Source of the DNA: Acorus gramineus
Taxonomy: Eukaryota > Streptophyta > Magnoliopsida > Acorales > Acoraceae
Direction: 5' to 3'
Assembly: GCA_030737835.1 (NCBI GenBank)
Contig: CM060851.1
Coordinates: 6,809,635 to 6,873,634 of the forward strand
DNA: 64,000 nt
Shown in pieces: positions 11,732 through 24,900 of this stretch (its first letter is position 1; each line of letters starts with the position of its first letter). The notes under the pieces are model-generated. The model was not told where the DNA came from. It saw only the letters and a program-made list of their open reading frames with translations, and made no database searches. The position numbers and the translations under genes are program-made.

Positions 11732-12074
11732 AAAGGATTCACAAGACAACAACACAAGATGACTAAATATGTATGGATCACAAGCAACTTATCATGGTTT
11801 TAAAAATTTGTGCACATATGCATATTTCCCTTAAAAATTTCCCACAGAAGCAGTATATTTCATTCTGAATATATACAATCCATTATATCACTCCCCCCAC
11901 CGCAGTAGAGTTTGTAGTAGGTCAGTATGGGATTTAAAAAAATTTCTGAGTTGCTAGATACTTAGGAGCTTAATTTCATTATTGTGTTGAGTTAAAGGTA
12001 GAAGTCACAACTTTTTTTTATACATTATATATACATTCTCATTGAACTACCAGGACTTCAAATATGGGTTTGAT

Positions 12075-12111
<37 letters not shown>

Positions 12112-12747
12112 CCAAAGAAAGAAAGAAAGAAAAGGTCATACAGGGGCTTTATCCACAAAAAAAAAAAAAAAACAGTAGGATTTTGAAGTGTTGGAAATGA
12201 AATCCACTCAAACCCATATCTGAAACTAACCCATTCAGATAACATAATCAAATCCACTCAAACCCCATATCTGAAACAAACCCATTCAAATAACAAATCA
12301 AATCTACTCAAATCCATATATGAAACAAACCCATTCAAATAATCAAATGAAAACCACAGAAATCCATATCAGAACCTAAACAATCAAGACAGAACTACAT
12401 TCAAATTACAAAAAAAAAAATTAAATGAGAAACTCACGAGGTGGCTGTAGGACCACGGGAGATCGGCGAGGGTGCGGCGGGGCTTCGGTGAGGGAGACAC
12501 GAGGTGGCTGTAGGACCACGGGAGATCGGCGAGGGTGCGGCGGGGCTTCGGTGAGGGAGACTCTGTGACGATGGGAGAGGGGAACCACAGAGAGATGGGG
12601 AAAATGAATTCGAATTAGGTGCTAACGGCGTCAACAATGGTCACTGTTTTGGCAAGTCGTTCACGTGAGATCACGTGATCCATTTTACACGCGTCGCCCA
12701 TCCACCCGAGTTACACAGGGTTTCTCTGTGGATACTCCACAGAGTCT
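11732..12747 (-). repeat. MULE-1 right terminal inverted repeat
   Basis: Reverse complement of 4459-5480 with small indels in homopolymers and in the GC-rich minisatellite (12430-12570, two ~62-bp units). The poly-A tracts at 12077-12109 and 12158-12172 correspond to poly-T tracts in the left arm. It lies just upstream of the GRF gene start and so may act as its promoter. Confidence 0.9.
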
Positions 12748-12758
12748 ACAGTGTTATG

Positions 12759-14478
12759 TTTTCAATGTATCGAAATACCCCCAGAACGATATATCAGTCC
12801 GTACATTGACTTATGATCGATATATCGATATGTATATTTTTTCGTCGAAAAATGTGTAAAATTGAAAAAATAACAGATAAAATATAAAAAAATGTGAAGA
12901 ATTATAATGTCATACTAATTTTTTTTTGGGGGATTCGGGAGTTTTTTTTAGAAGATTTTGTTTGTTAAATGTAAGTAGCAGAGTGTGAAAGGGATTGATG
13001 GTGTGTTTGGTAATTCGATTGGGGTTGCTTTAGAAGCTAAAAGCCTTAATCATGTTATCAAACAAGTTCACTTAATTAAAAAAATTATCATCATCATTAT
13101 ATAAAAAAAAATGTCTCAAAAACTATATTTATTTTAACAAAAGTAACATTTGTCATAAACAACAAATATAATTAATTGATTAATTAAAAAACAGCTTTTA
13201 TCATTACATCTGAAAAAAACGTGTATATAATATAAAATTGCTTTTCAATTTATGCTTTCAAACACACCCTTAGTAGTAGAAAAAAAAGATTGTTGGGGGC
13301 ATTAAAGTCACTCATCTTCAACCAACCTCATTAAATAATAATTAAAAACTGTTTTTTATATCTTTGTGAGTGATAAGAATCCCACCCTTTTATTTCCCAA
13401 CCCACATATCCCATCTAAACTAATACCCTGAAATCAAACCCCAAATCTCCCCACGTTTGTTTGTGTTCTCTTTTCCGCCGTTGGCGACACCCTTATCCGG
13501 TGGCTTCTCTTCCGACGTCCCTTCCATTCATCACCACGCGAAGAACAGTGCACGGGTCGAACAAAAAGCAATATGGCAAGTATCATTCGACACATGAACT
13601 ATGGGATCGGCACCATTCCATCGAATGAGAATTCAATCCTCTATTAAATCATTTGACACATGAACTGCATTTAAAAACGCGTTAAAAAAAGTATGATTTT
13701 AAATAAAATAACTTAAATAATTTCGATTCTTAAAAAGATAACTTTCTGTTTTTTTAAAAAAACTTGTTTTTTGTTCTAAAAAATATAAAACTTTTTATTT
13801 AAGTTTGCTTTTACAAGATGTGTATCAAAACACATTTACGTTTTTCATTTTTTAAGGACTAAAAACACATACAAACTCCTTTTTAAACGTCAAAATTGGA
13901 CCAAAATTTTTTTATGTACTAGGACACACAGAGAAATGATAATATAAGATTCGTGTAAATCACGTATATATGCCCGATGTGTATACACGATTCACGATTC
14001 GCATTGTATTACTACCATATCACTACAATATGTGTGTGCGTTGTGCTGCACATATTATCACATTTTTAAGAGCAATTTACAACAATAATAAAAAATACCC
14101 TAGACTGATCAATGCTACCACGTCAATGCTGAACAAGTTTTTTTTGTTTTTATTTTAAAATCTCAGTTTTTTTTTATATAGGTGTGATTTATAAATCACC
14201 ATCTTTGCTACATGGTTAGATTTTATAATAAAATAAAATCAAGATTGAAACAAAATTAAATCATATATCAATATTAGTGTGGATAAAACTATTTTGAGTT
14301 TTATCTCAATCTCAACAGATAAGATTAAAATTTTAAATTTTATCTCAATCTTATCTGTTACGATATTATCTGAATTTTAAAATCTCACGTAATTAAAAAT
14401 TTAAACTAAGAACCCCAATCCAGCAAAGAATCCTCCAGCAATTGCTTTCATGGTGGTGTGGAAGTGCTTTCATGGTTC
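12759..14478. other. Spacer downstream of the split-barrel gene
   Basis: AT-rich spacer with no gene. It holds a MITE-like element (13000-13270). A short GC-richer stretch at about 13440-13580, with a leader-like CTCTTTTCCGCCGTTGG, resembles an isolated 5'UTR fragment without a downstream open frame. Repeats of TTTGACACATGAACT occur near 13590 and 13650. Confidence 0.45.
13000..13270. mobile_element. MITE-like element with GGTGTGTTTGG ends
   Basis: The left end reads GGTGTGTTTGGTAATTC; the right end reversed reads GGGTGTGTTTGAAAGC. About 270 bp, AT-rich and non-coding. I could not confirm a target duplication. Confidence 0.45.
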
Positions 14479-17400
14479 TCATCCCACGCCACTGAAGCTC
14501 CTGACTTCCTCAAGAACTTGCTCTTCCATCTCCACCAATTGGTGGCAAAACGCTTCAGCATCACTGGCTTCTTCCCTGAAACTGAACCTGAAATCTTTCC
14601 ACTGGTACTGATCAGATCCCTCCGTGGCGACAACGCTTGGGACTTTCGCAAAAACGTTGAAACCCATTCGATTGACTGAGAGCATCAACGCGTCCTTTAT
14701 GTCACAAGATGGTTAGTGAATTTAAGGAAAGATCAGGCCGGAAAATTTAAGCTTGTCACAACTAAGAAATTTCATTAATGGACATGCAACTATTGATGCA
14801 TGGGGAATCTCAGCTACAGCACATAGTCCAGAAATTAGAGCTAAACAGAGAAAACTATTACAAGAGATGAGTTGGAGATGTAAAACCATAAGGTGGAGTA
14901 GCATGAACATGCTGACATTAAAATTATTAAACATACAACATTTGCTTTTTCAATGATGCTTTAATTTCCAAAGTTTTGCATCTACTTATTTGCTTGTGAC
15001 AGCACAAATGTCATCGAACTAGTAAGTAAACAGGAGAGGCCCTGTGATTAGCAGTAATCAAACTGAATTGGAAAAATGAGCACGCAAGTACAAACTGAGA
15101 GCATGAACATCACTACTCTGAGCCCCCGTTTGGATAGCGACATTAGTCATTTTCTTTTTTGTTGTGTATTTAGTTATTCTCATTGAAAACCGTAATAATG
15201 AAGTTTTTTGTTGTTTGGATAATTATGGATAAGTTTTGAATAAAATGTGAATTAAGATTTTATAAAAGATTAAAAAAATGTTTTGACTTGTGAGCCCCCT
15301 GATTTATAAGAGGTGATAAAAACAAATTTGGTGGAATATATTGAGTGGTATAAAAAAAATTCTAGAGAAGACCTATTCTGTCATATACATATAGTAACTT
15401 ATTTCTTGCAAACAAACATGTCTTTTGGGCTCATTCACCCCTATTCCACCTTATTCCATATATGTTCTACCCAAACAGGGTTTGAGGGATTATACACATC
15501 TATGAATATAATGCCGAATTTGAGCCCTTGGTTTTCTATCCTTGGTGTCATGTATAGTAAGCTATTCCTGAAATGGGATCTATAAATTGCATTGCGCATG
15601 AAGTATTGTATAGTAAGATGAAGTCTTAGCAAACATCATCCTGATGTGAAATAAATGTCATTTACATCCTCACATAAAAGGGACTTCACTTGAATAACCT
15701 TTGCAGTTGTTAATCTGATAAAGGAATTAATACATAAGAAATGGATGATGGTGTGAAACTATGTACCCTAATTTTAATCAAGCAACCTATAATTGTTTGG
15801 TCAGGTGCTGTGTTTTCTAGACATGCATAGAACATTGTTCATGAAACATTAAAAAGTTTTCCGACTTACCCGTGCAATTTTATCAAAGTGAACAAAACAG
15901 AACAACATTAACGCTCTTCGCCTTGCTTCACTTTGATTGATCCCATCAACAAGCTTTTCAGCATATGGTGCTACACCCAAGACATGAAGCAGTTCAATCA
16001 CACAATTAAAAGTCAGAACAGAGGTATAAATCCTTCCAAAAGAACTTGATGAAAGTCTTACATAACGCATCTGTTTTAGATGCTACAACGTCCTCAAACT
16101 TCAATTCAGATGTGCCTCCATTCCCATCAACAAATATGCATGATCTGTGCAGAAAATTCTCATATTAACTCTTACATAAACCAAAATGCTTGTATAGCAT
16201 TCTTGCCACTTAATTTCTTTTTTAAGACCTAAAATTGTGAATTCCCAGTAGGGTCTGAATGTCACTCCTAGTCGTGTACATCCAGAAAAACCAATAAATC
16301 ATAATTTCTCAGAGACTATTATGCACATGGTTTGTCTGATCTCCTGAATATAAAAAGATTATTAAACCTAGGGTATCATTAATTCCATATTTTTTATGAT
16401 GAGAGTTTTCCGTGCCAAAATATCAACAAATGAGATATACAGTAATGGAGAAACAACAGCTGGTGTTGTTGTTCTTACATCTACAGTTTGGAATGGAGAA
16501 AATAACTGAAACAAGAAACTAGGGCATAAAATAATTGGACTGTACTGTGTACAAGAAAGTATAGTATGATTTGATTTTAGGGAGTATATGAGAATACAAC
16601 TGGCCAGTCTGGATGTATAAGAGTTTAGCAGTAGAATATTAGCTCAAACGATATATGCCACCATTGATTTGAATTTACTCTAAGCTCATATAACAATATT
16701 GGTTATCATTTTTATATCAGGATGCATTCTCCATCACGAAAAGACGAAAGAAAAACTGGAAATTTGTAATATGATTCCATAATTTCCATACGTGGATGTG
16801 CTATATATGGGAAAACAATCAAGCTTGTGCTAGACATGATGATACTAAGGACATTGCAGGATATAACTAAAATGAGACAAAAGGACGGAAACATGTCTTC
16901 CTTACCCGATTTTAAATTTATAAGGCACATAGTTGTCCATCCCATTTAGTATATCCTGGAGGTTTCCACTTCGAGAAATACTGCTGATGCGAGAAGAATT
17001 TAATATACTGGACAATGAATAACTAGCTTGAGACACTATTTCGCGTTCGGACAATATTGTATCTCTTAGGGTTTCACCAATGGACTTTAGCTGTCAAGGG
17101 ACCAAAAAAAGAATGCATCAGCATCACCTTCAAATAAACAAAAGCAAATATTAATCAGGTATAATAACTGGGGATAACTAGGTTGAGTGCTGCTAACTAG
17201 AAACCCAAAATCAGTCCATTAGACTAAGTCTAGACACCTCAGAATAATATAACAACCTTATAGGTACATCAATTATACATTAAAATTATAGTTATAAATT
17301 ATACTGACGTGTATGATTATTACAATTATAAAATATGGGTTTGGATACATAGCTCAGTGGTCTACATGGATGTCAGGAGATCTTTGTTCAAGTCCAGGTT

Positions 17401-20400
17401 TACTCTTAGAATATATAAAATTGATAAATTCAATGGATTCCAGAAATTATGCGTATAGGATCACACTAACAGAACAATAACTCAAAAAAATAGGGTATAT
17501 TATCTGGGAAGGAAAAAACAACCTTTTCATCCTTGAGAGGCCAAAGTTCACCGGTCAAAGCAACCCGAGCAGGTAACTGCAGCACGGAAGTTGGCTTCAG
17601 TAATTTGAGATTTATGAAGAAAGCAATACACATGTGCAAAATATATAAAAAAATCTAATGATTAATAAAGCAATTCAAAGATGATAGTAGGACCTTTAAA
17701 TTTGCAGGCTGTCCTTACAAGCCAACCTACTGTATAAAGAATGTTGAATGTCAGGTCAAAAGATAATGTGACCTTTTAGCACACTCTTCAGCCACTCCAT
17801 TAATATGGTTAGATCAATGGAATGTGTAACTGGGTTTCACTGATCACACACCTAATCAATATAATTTGCAAAATTTCAAGTCCCAATGACACTTTTTGCG
17901 AATCCAAGACCTCTGGAGTTGAAAGGCTTTTCTAAAATAGATTTCATCTTCCACTGCCTTCAAAATATTTTCTGCTTAGAACCTAAAGCTTACTCCTCTA
18001 TCAACAATATTTTATGGACATATCAATGATTTCAGCCCTCTGACTTCTTTTCAGTCATTCTCTGAATATTTTTCATCATCTGAAACCCCATGGCATTGGT
18101 TCTATCTCAACAGTTTTTGTAACCTCCTTCAGCAAGGTAAGTCTATGAATTATCTCATTACAAATAGCACAACTGTGCTGTTGGCAGCTTTTGGCTTTCT
18201 GTCTCCAATTCAAGCATTATTGATTGATACAGCAGGATTGTTATTCTTATTTGCAATTTATAAATGATAATAAAGAGTTGACTGAGTTCCAAAACACAAA
18301 AGTCTGAGCCAACTCTATGTTAAAAAGGAAAAGTACTTGATTTTAAACACTATGAAATCCGACAAAATATGAATATGAATTAAATCACTTTGTAATATGA
18401 GATTCCTGAACTTGTATTAAATATAAGCAGCAATCATTAAGCTCTTACAGAAAATATCAAGATGGTTTCAACAAAAAAAAGACCGTCATATATTCCCTCA
18501 TGAAGTTTCTGTTTTGAATAAAACCATGAATCCAGAGCTAAGAACTACCTTATTAATCGATCTCAGCAAACTTCCAACTGCACCTGGACAAGTGCTACTC
18601 ACGGCAATAGAAGCACGCCCATCAATAATTGTATTCTGCAGAATTCACATTGATGCTCTATCAAACAAGACGTAAAACATTTGACTACTGGCGCCAACCA
18701 TAACTAATCAGCACCATGATTGCTACTTTGTAAAACTAATTTATTAACATAACAGATAGGAACAATATGAACAAGTTGTGAAGCAAGCTTGGAATTCGCC
18801 GGTAAGCATCACCAACCTCGAAATAAGAGATTTGGGTTTAAATCCCACCCTTGACGGTTTGTGCACAAAAGTGGGGGACAATAGGAAACTGAATCCACTT
18901 CAGAAATTGGATTAAATAAAGAACTAGACATGTAAATGAAAATTTCTCCTGTATACACATGATGTTTGCATTTTGTTAATCAAATATTCATGTCAGATTT
19001 TGGATAAAGATATTTGAGCAACACACTAGAAAAAGGAGGATGATGTTTACGCCATACAATATGTTAGAGAATATCATATGAGAAAAATAGTCATTCCACA
19101 AATCATCAACCATCATACAGGTGACGACGGATACTTGGCCAAAAGACTTGAGCAGATAATAACATAACAACAATACCACTTATCCAAAACCTGAAATAAG
19201 AAAAACAATGATCACTTCAACATCATCCAAAAAAATGGATAGCACCACCACAATAAAAACAACCCAGTGCAACTAGCTCTACAAGTGAGAATTTCGGGCC
19301 TTGGGTGCTTCATGTCTATGATTCATTGATTAAATCATCCAATAGGAAGAAAAATGAACTTAGTATATCTCTAAACAAATTTTGGTGAACCATCCCTTTT
19401 AGCTCTGAATTCGAATGTAAACTGAATTTCAAACTTGTCTCTAATTATCTCTTAAAATTTAAAAACAGTATAAGTCATGCTTTTCAATTTCTTGAGAATC
19501 TATCCGTCCATCCCTTTCCACTATCCAAATTGTGCCCATAAATGACCAAACTGCCTAAAATGATCAAAATGCCTCTGTCTGGCATCCCTTTCATCCATTC
19601 AGAGTTTCAGACGATCTAGTTTTATACGTGAGTCCAAGATTTATCACATTTTTTTTTTATTGGACTGGGGCACATAATGGACCACGGACAACAGTTGTCG
19701 TCAATTTGGGTTCATCGTGTACTTCAACAAAAGAAATTGTTTAATATTATTTTTGCATGTGTTTTTTTAGTAATGCAAAATTTTAATTATTGAAAGCAGA
19801 TAGGTCCTTCTGATCCAGTTAACTACACAAGGGTTGCTTATGTGATAGTAGTATAGTCCCAAAAAGAATGGTTACCATTGGCACAAAATATCTACTTCAT
19901 TTATCAGGCAAGTCAATGTTCAACAATTTTGAGCACATTAACCTCATTTTCTAATCAACATAATAGCATGAAAAGTTATTAACAAATTTATACCCAGGAG
20001 TCAAATATGAAAAGACCATTGATGCTCAAAATAGAGTTAGCCAAAAGATGTCCAACTCCAATAATGGAGGCATGATGAAACCCATCCAAGTGAATCCAAG
20101 AAGTATTATGCACCCGAATGTTATAGCATTTCAAATGTATAACAATAAATATCTGTCTTAGCTCAACTGTTGCGGTTACAACTAAGCCATATTACTTAAC
20201 CACCTCTTAACAGGTTGGTAGACATACCCTTTTCACCAAGGGATCCTGGGTGGTTCGAGTGTTACTCTTGCTCATAAGAGAAGATTTAACAAGGAAAAAA
20301 AAAAAAAAAACTTACCTACCCAAAAAATTAGGGCCCATAATTATAAAACAATAACATAAAATCAAAACAAATAAACATGTAACCCAACACCAACAGCACA

Positions 20401-20855
20401 AATGTTTCTCAGAAACCGCAATCAAAACATCGGTATCGCCCAATCATTCTTCGAATCTTGAAAAGAAAAAGAAGATAAAATCCATACCACATTGTGCTTG
20501 TCATCTTTTCGCACCCAAATGTACGGCCTCCCCTTCCGGAACAGATACTTGACCTTGGAACTATACACTTCATTTTTACTAAAGAAAATCCCAACAAACG
20601 ATTAACCAATACAAATATTGCAAAACCCATCAAAGAATAACTTCGACCAAAGCTCAAATATTTATTCTTTTACCTTCCTTTGGCGTCGGCGCTGACTGTA
20701 TTCAGTCGGGCTTGCCAGTTCGAAGTCAATATATTCTACAATTTCAAGAACTCCCCAATTCAATGAATCTGGAATTCAAAGAGACGTTGAAATAAAAACT
20801 TTACCTTGCATTTCTCAGGGAGTGTTAAAACCATGGACTTGTTTGGGTTCTTCAT
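14479..20855 (-). CDS. Conserved plant protein, FMN split-barrel/DUF2470-like
   Basis: Nine exons with closing phases: 20805-20855, 20674-20735, 20488-20578, 18549-18635, 17523-17576, 16906-17090, 16062-16144, 15870-15970 and 14479-14694; 309 aa. It starts MKNPNKSMVLTLPEKCK and ends EEVRSFSGVG. The segments YIWVRKDDKHNVNTIIDGR, LPARVALTGELWPLKDEK and YKFKIGSCIFVDGNGGTSEL read like a pyridoxamine-phosphate-oxidase-like split barrel. The C-terminal half (INQSEARRRALMLFC, then DALMLSVNRMGFNVFAKVP) resembles the DUF2470/HugZ tail found in plastid haem and GluTR-binding proteins. This assignment is from remembered motif shape and is moderate; the gene model is firm. I see no clear transit peptide. 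Introns 3 (1.85 kb) and 8 (1.2 kb) hold SINE- and MITE-like repeats. A relic of the last exon lies at ~1030-1090. Confidence 0.85.
15124..15480. mobile_element. MITE-like insertion in intron 8
   Basis: The left end CCCCGTTTGGATAG is mirrored at the right by CTACCCAAACAGGG. About 357 bp, non-coding. No target duplication was found, so the class is unassigned. Confidence 0.4.
17330..17430 (+). repeat. SINE-like head with tRNA-type A and B boxes
   Basis: TAGCTCAGTGGT (box A-like) is followed about 35 bp later by GTTCAAGTCC (box B-like). No cloverleaf can be drawn, so this is a tRNA-derived SINE remnant in an intron, not a tRNA gene. Confidence 0.45.
20159..20312 (+). repeat. SINE-like element with poly-A tail in intron 3
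   Basis: TTAGCTCAACTGTTGCGG (box A-like) and GGTTCGAGTGTTAC (box B-like) are followed by an A16-17 tract at about 20295-20310. A similar box-B-like GGGTTTAAATCCCACCC without a tail lies in the same intron at about 18834-18850. Boundaries are approximate. Confidence 0.45.
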
Positions 20856-21923
20856 CTTTCGTTTCTATGTAATTTTTTTTTTTTTTTGGAATAATCTTTG
20901 CTTGTCTTCGAAGTGTTTGTATCAATGTTGACACCAACGCCTTCTGCTCGTGGTTTCGTTTGTCAGGGTCCACAATTTGAGAAGAAATACATCAATCGGA
21001 CGGTTATTTATCGTACATGTGTCCAAAAATGTTAAATCGATGGTTCTGATTGGATCCGAATCAACCATTACTACACGGTTACTTCCAATTTGAACGGCTT
21101 GGATTGGAGATTTGAAATTCTAGAAAAAAATTATGGGAATTTATAAAAAGTTCGAAAATCAACCAATATATATTGATCTGTATATAATTAGAAAATATAT
21201 GAGAATAGCTTTTAAACAGTTAAATTTGCTTTGAAAACTTATTTTGAAAAATAAATTTCAAATGCAATACTTTTTTACAAAAGTCTTTTAACCCCGTTTA
21301 AAAACGGGTTGAACAACTTTTAAATTTACAGAAAACTATAAAGACAGACATAGCTTTCTATAAAATCAATTTTAAACTCAGCTTTTAACTAAAATCAATT
21401 TTACAATCGTACAATCAAATCCAACATTTATGGATCACATTTATATTTATATTATATGGTGTAAATAAAGCAAAAATGATTTTTTAAGATTAAAGCTTGC
21501 TTATAAATACCAAAATTTTCATGATACTCTTGCCATCCTCTAAAATATCCAAAACATTCACAAAATTCATAATAAGTTTACGAATTAATCACCAAACCTT
21601 GCTGTAATAGATTATAATGAAACAAAACTTATCCATTCACAAGAACATAATTAAAATTAAAAATGTACAACCAAAGTTACTATAAATACTATGTTTAAAA
21701 TTTAGTCCCCATTCGGTCCAGTGAAATAATTCCATTTCTCAACCATACGTATTCCAATCAATCCCACTATTTTTTTTAGAACTTAACATAGTGACTGCTG
21801 TTCTTGACATTTGATTGAACAGCAAAGCAATAACAATCAAATGCACCAAAAACCCAGGTTGTGTTTTGTCGACGGATATTCATTCTCAGGTCTGATTTCC
21901 GCAACTACTGATTACGAAATAAT
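20856..21923. other. Intergenic: promoter of the split-barrel gene and 3' flank of TFIIB
   Basis: The first ~200 bp upstream of the ATG at 20855 are the likely 5'UTR and core promoter of the split-barrel gene. The rest is AT-rich with no open frame of interest. An imperfect pair of TTTTAAAC / GTTTAAAA phrases occurs around 21210-21310. No element could be delimited. Confidence 0.5.
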
Positions 21924-24900
21924 TTACAGTCTGCAGAGATTTCTGAGGTCCTCTTCTTTGGCATAGGAAGTCGGTATCAGCTTCGCTGCGTGCGGGTATA
22001 GATCTTTGTAGGCATTTCGAATGGTGCCTTCAGCCACACCTGTAGCAAGAGAGATATCTGAAAGGACATGCATGTTAACACAGGGCATGGACAATTCATT
22101 ACATATATGACGATGATTACATAACGATCAAGCGAATATTACCTCTAAGAAGTTTCTTATCATCCGAAAGCTGAGTTATCATGTAAATGATGGCTGCTGC
22201 CACCGACACAGGAATCCTCCTGCAAGCAAAGAACATGATGCACATGAGTAGAATTCACTGACGGACTTTTTATAGGGAAGATGTGAAATGTCCAAAGCAA
22301 CTCCTCCACAGTCTCTATCAGACTTTTGCGTCACATGCCATAGTAGATAAAGAAATGACATAACAACACGCTGATCGAAGAACAAAGTAATGGATAACCT
22401 AATATGATGCAAGAAACTAAAGCGATTGACCAATCTGCGATAACCAACTGATTACGTGTCATAAGTCTTAAGATTAATTTGCGAAAATTTTTAAATTATG
22501 CAACTACAATACTGCTTTTGTTAGTTATATTTATCTTTTTAAAATTAAGATAAGAACAATTGCACTAGAAGAAGTTGCCCCTCGAACAAACTTGAGACGA
22601 GGGATCTCCAAAAACCTTTTTTTTAAAAATGACCACGAAATCATCATATAAGAAGTGTCTAGAGCATAACATAAAAGCACCCTAGAGCATCTTTCTTGCT
22701 TAAAGCCAATCTAAAGTTAGCCCTTTTCCACTCCCCTGATAAGTTTGAAGTAGGTTGATCTATACATAACCACCGACTCTATACATAACCACCGACTTCA
22801 CGTCATTCCCATATAGAAAGGAGTACTCAACAATGCAATTACCATCCTAGCTTCATTTTTGGTTGTCAGGATGCACTTCCTTTTTAGCATGACCCTTGTG
22901 AATAAAGGAGAGGTGGCATATTTCCTCTCACTCTATCATATACCAAAAGGGAATGAAAAGGGACCACCTTGGAAATGGGGAAAAAGGAATAATAATAGGC
23001 TATTCTCCTATGGGGTCCATTCCCCTCCCACTCAATTTACAAAATGCACGAGCTCCTTAAGCGAACTTTTATAAAATACACACTGCACCTGATGCTCCTT
23101 GCATCTCCTCAAGCATTCTTTTGTTTCTCCCACGCCAAAAACCTGAACACACATTAAACAGGCAATTGTACTTCCTATACCTCTTCTCCCCTAACTGAAG
23201 CACCATATCCATACCCACAGCCTAGCTTAATATTTCGCTAATTCTATTAATTTGACCACAAATTATGCTCTCAAGTCTAAACAAAGACAAAAACTGACTT
23301 CAGGATATAAAATTAATTCATTTAAATGTAACAGTTTATTTTACAAACCATAACAGGTATGTATACCAAGTTAAATAGACTTTTAAAACCAGCAAGAGCA
23401 ACTAATGCTACTTCTAAAGAATGGAACAGAACATGTATAAACATAAAACTTAAATCACATGAATAGCTCAAGGAATCCCACAAAAATTGTCAATGCAAGG
23501 AATAAGGACTCTGGCTTCATCAGTTGGCTTCATCAGTAACTATAATATGATAAAAAATAAACATATTAGAGGAGCATTCAAGATTACAGTTTTACAAACA
23601 ATTTAGAGCTTAAATCTAACTTTTTCAGTTGATCTTAATAATCATAAATCTTCTTTAGCTGAGAACTTCAGTAGAACACAGGAAACAGATCATTGTTAAA
23701 GTTAAATTATGTCATGAATTGTGCAAAAGTTCACATTCAAATGTTTCTGGTATTTTTATCATAAACAAATATTTAAGAATTTCATTTTGACATGATCCAT
23801 TTGAGTGGAATATCTAGGATAAGGAAAAGATTTCTTTGGACAATTCAACCAGTTTCCTCCATAAAATGTGTGAACTTTTGCAGGAGCATCAAGGTATAGA
23901 ACAAAATTTAGACTCAAGCAATATAGTCAAAATATATACAACCACTAATAACCTTATACCTTATATCAAGTTCCTCTGACTTCTGCACTGCCTCTTGAGC
24001 AGCTTTAACTTCTTTGTTGTTCATGCCAAGATGGGAACAGAAACGCCTCTGTAAATGCATGCCGAAAACAGCTCAGAAGCTATGGAAAATCAATAGCCAG
24101 TATCTACGTCCAGAACATGGAAAAAAAAATGCTTGTCCAACGGAACACATAAGAATGCAAACAAATCCAACTCACCAGGAAGTCCCCTGCATGTATAGCC
24201 CCCATCTCCAATGACTTACCCATCTCTATTTTCAGTTGTTTCTCAATGAAATTTTTTGCCTGACCAAATTCCTTCATCGTCACTCCATGGGCAACGGAAC
24301 AAATTTCTAGTCGAATAACAAATTCAAAAAATTTCAACTCATAGTCTCTGAAGAATAAACCAAGAAATACAGATCTTAGGGTCCATCTGTACCCTTAAAA
24401 GTGCAAGGCCTGTCCTCCTGTCGGCAAGCAATGTACAAGCAAGCAGCGAAAACTGCAGTCTGATTTTTCCCTTTGCTCGACTTGCGATCTTCCACTCTCT
24501 TAAATATCTCACATGCCCGATCCTTCAAAACACATTTTCAAACAGTCAGCAATAGAACAAGCAAAACCAGTAGGAGGGAGTGACAACTGACAAGAAAACT
24601 TCCAAAGAAAGAACAACTTGAAATATCCACCGTGCACCAGACCATACATGCTAATTCATGCATATAGATATATAACCAACTGTGTAGTACTTGAAAAACA
24701 AAGTATTAACTGTGTAGTACTTGAAAGAACAACTTGAAATATCCACCGTGCACCAGACCATACATGCTAATTCATGCATATAGATATATAACCAACTGTG
24801 TAGTACTTGAAAAACAAAGTATTAACCAACCAAATTAGTAAAATTTGTGCCTTAAGCATGCAAGATAGCTTAGCATGCTATGACAGCCACAATTAAAGTG

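Larger units (their letters stand above)
4459..12747. mobile_element. MULE-1: Mutator-like element with ~1-kb TIRs
   Basis: An 8.29-kb DNA transposon. The left end starts AGACTCTGTGGAGTATCC and the reverse complement of the right end starts identically. The inverted repeats run about 1.02 kb inward. It is flanked by an imperfect 11-bp target duplication, ACAGGGTTCGG at 4448-4458 and ACAGTGTTATG at 12748-12758 (8 of 11 identical; the first 8 differ at one base). Long TIRs, 9-11 bp duplications and a MULE transposase define the Mutator superfamily. It carries a FAR1-type transposase pseudogene on plus and a small GRF zinc-finger gene on minus. The accumulated differences in TSD and coding region make it an old insertion. 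Confidence 0.92.

Noticed and set aside
15849..16070. Independent small protein on minus (73 codons)
   Set aside because: It reads through an intron between exons 7 and 8 of the split-barrel gene; splicing at GTAAGA and GTGTAG gives the conserved product.
17330..17430. tRNA gene
   Set aside because: A- and B-box-like motifs are present, but no acceptor or anticodon stems can be drawn; a SINE head is the better reading.
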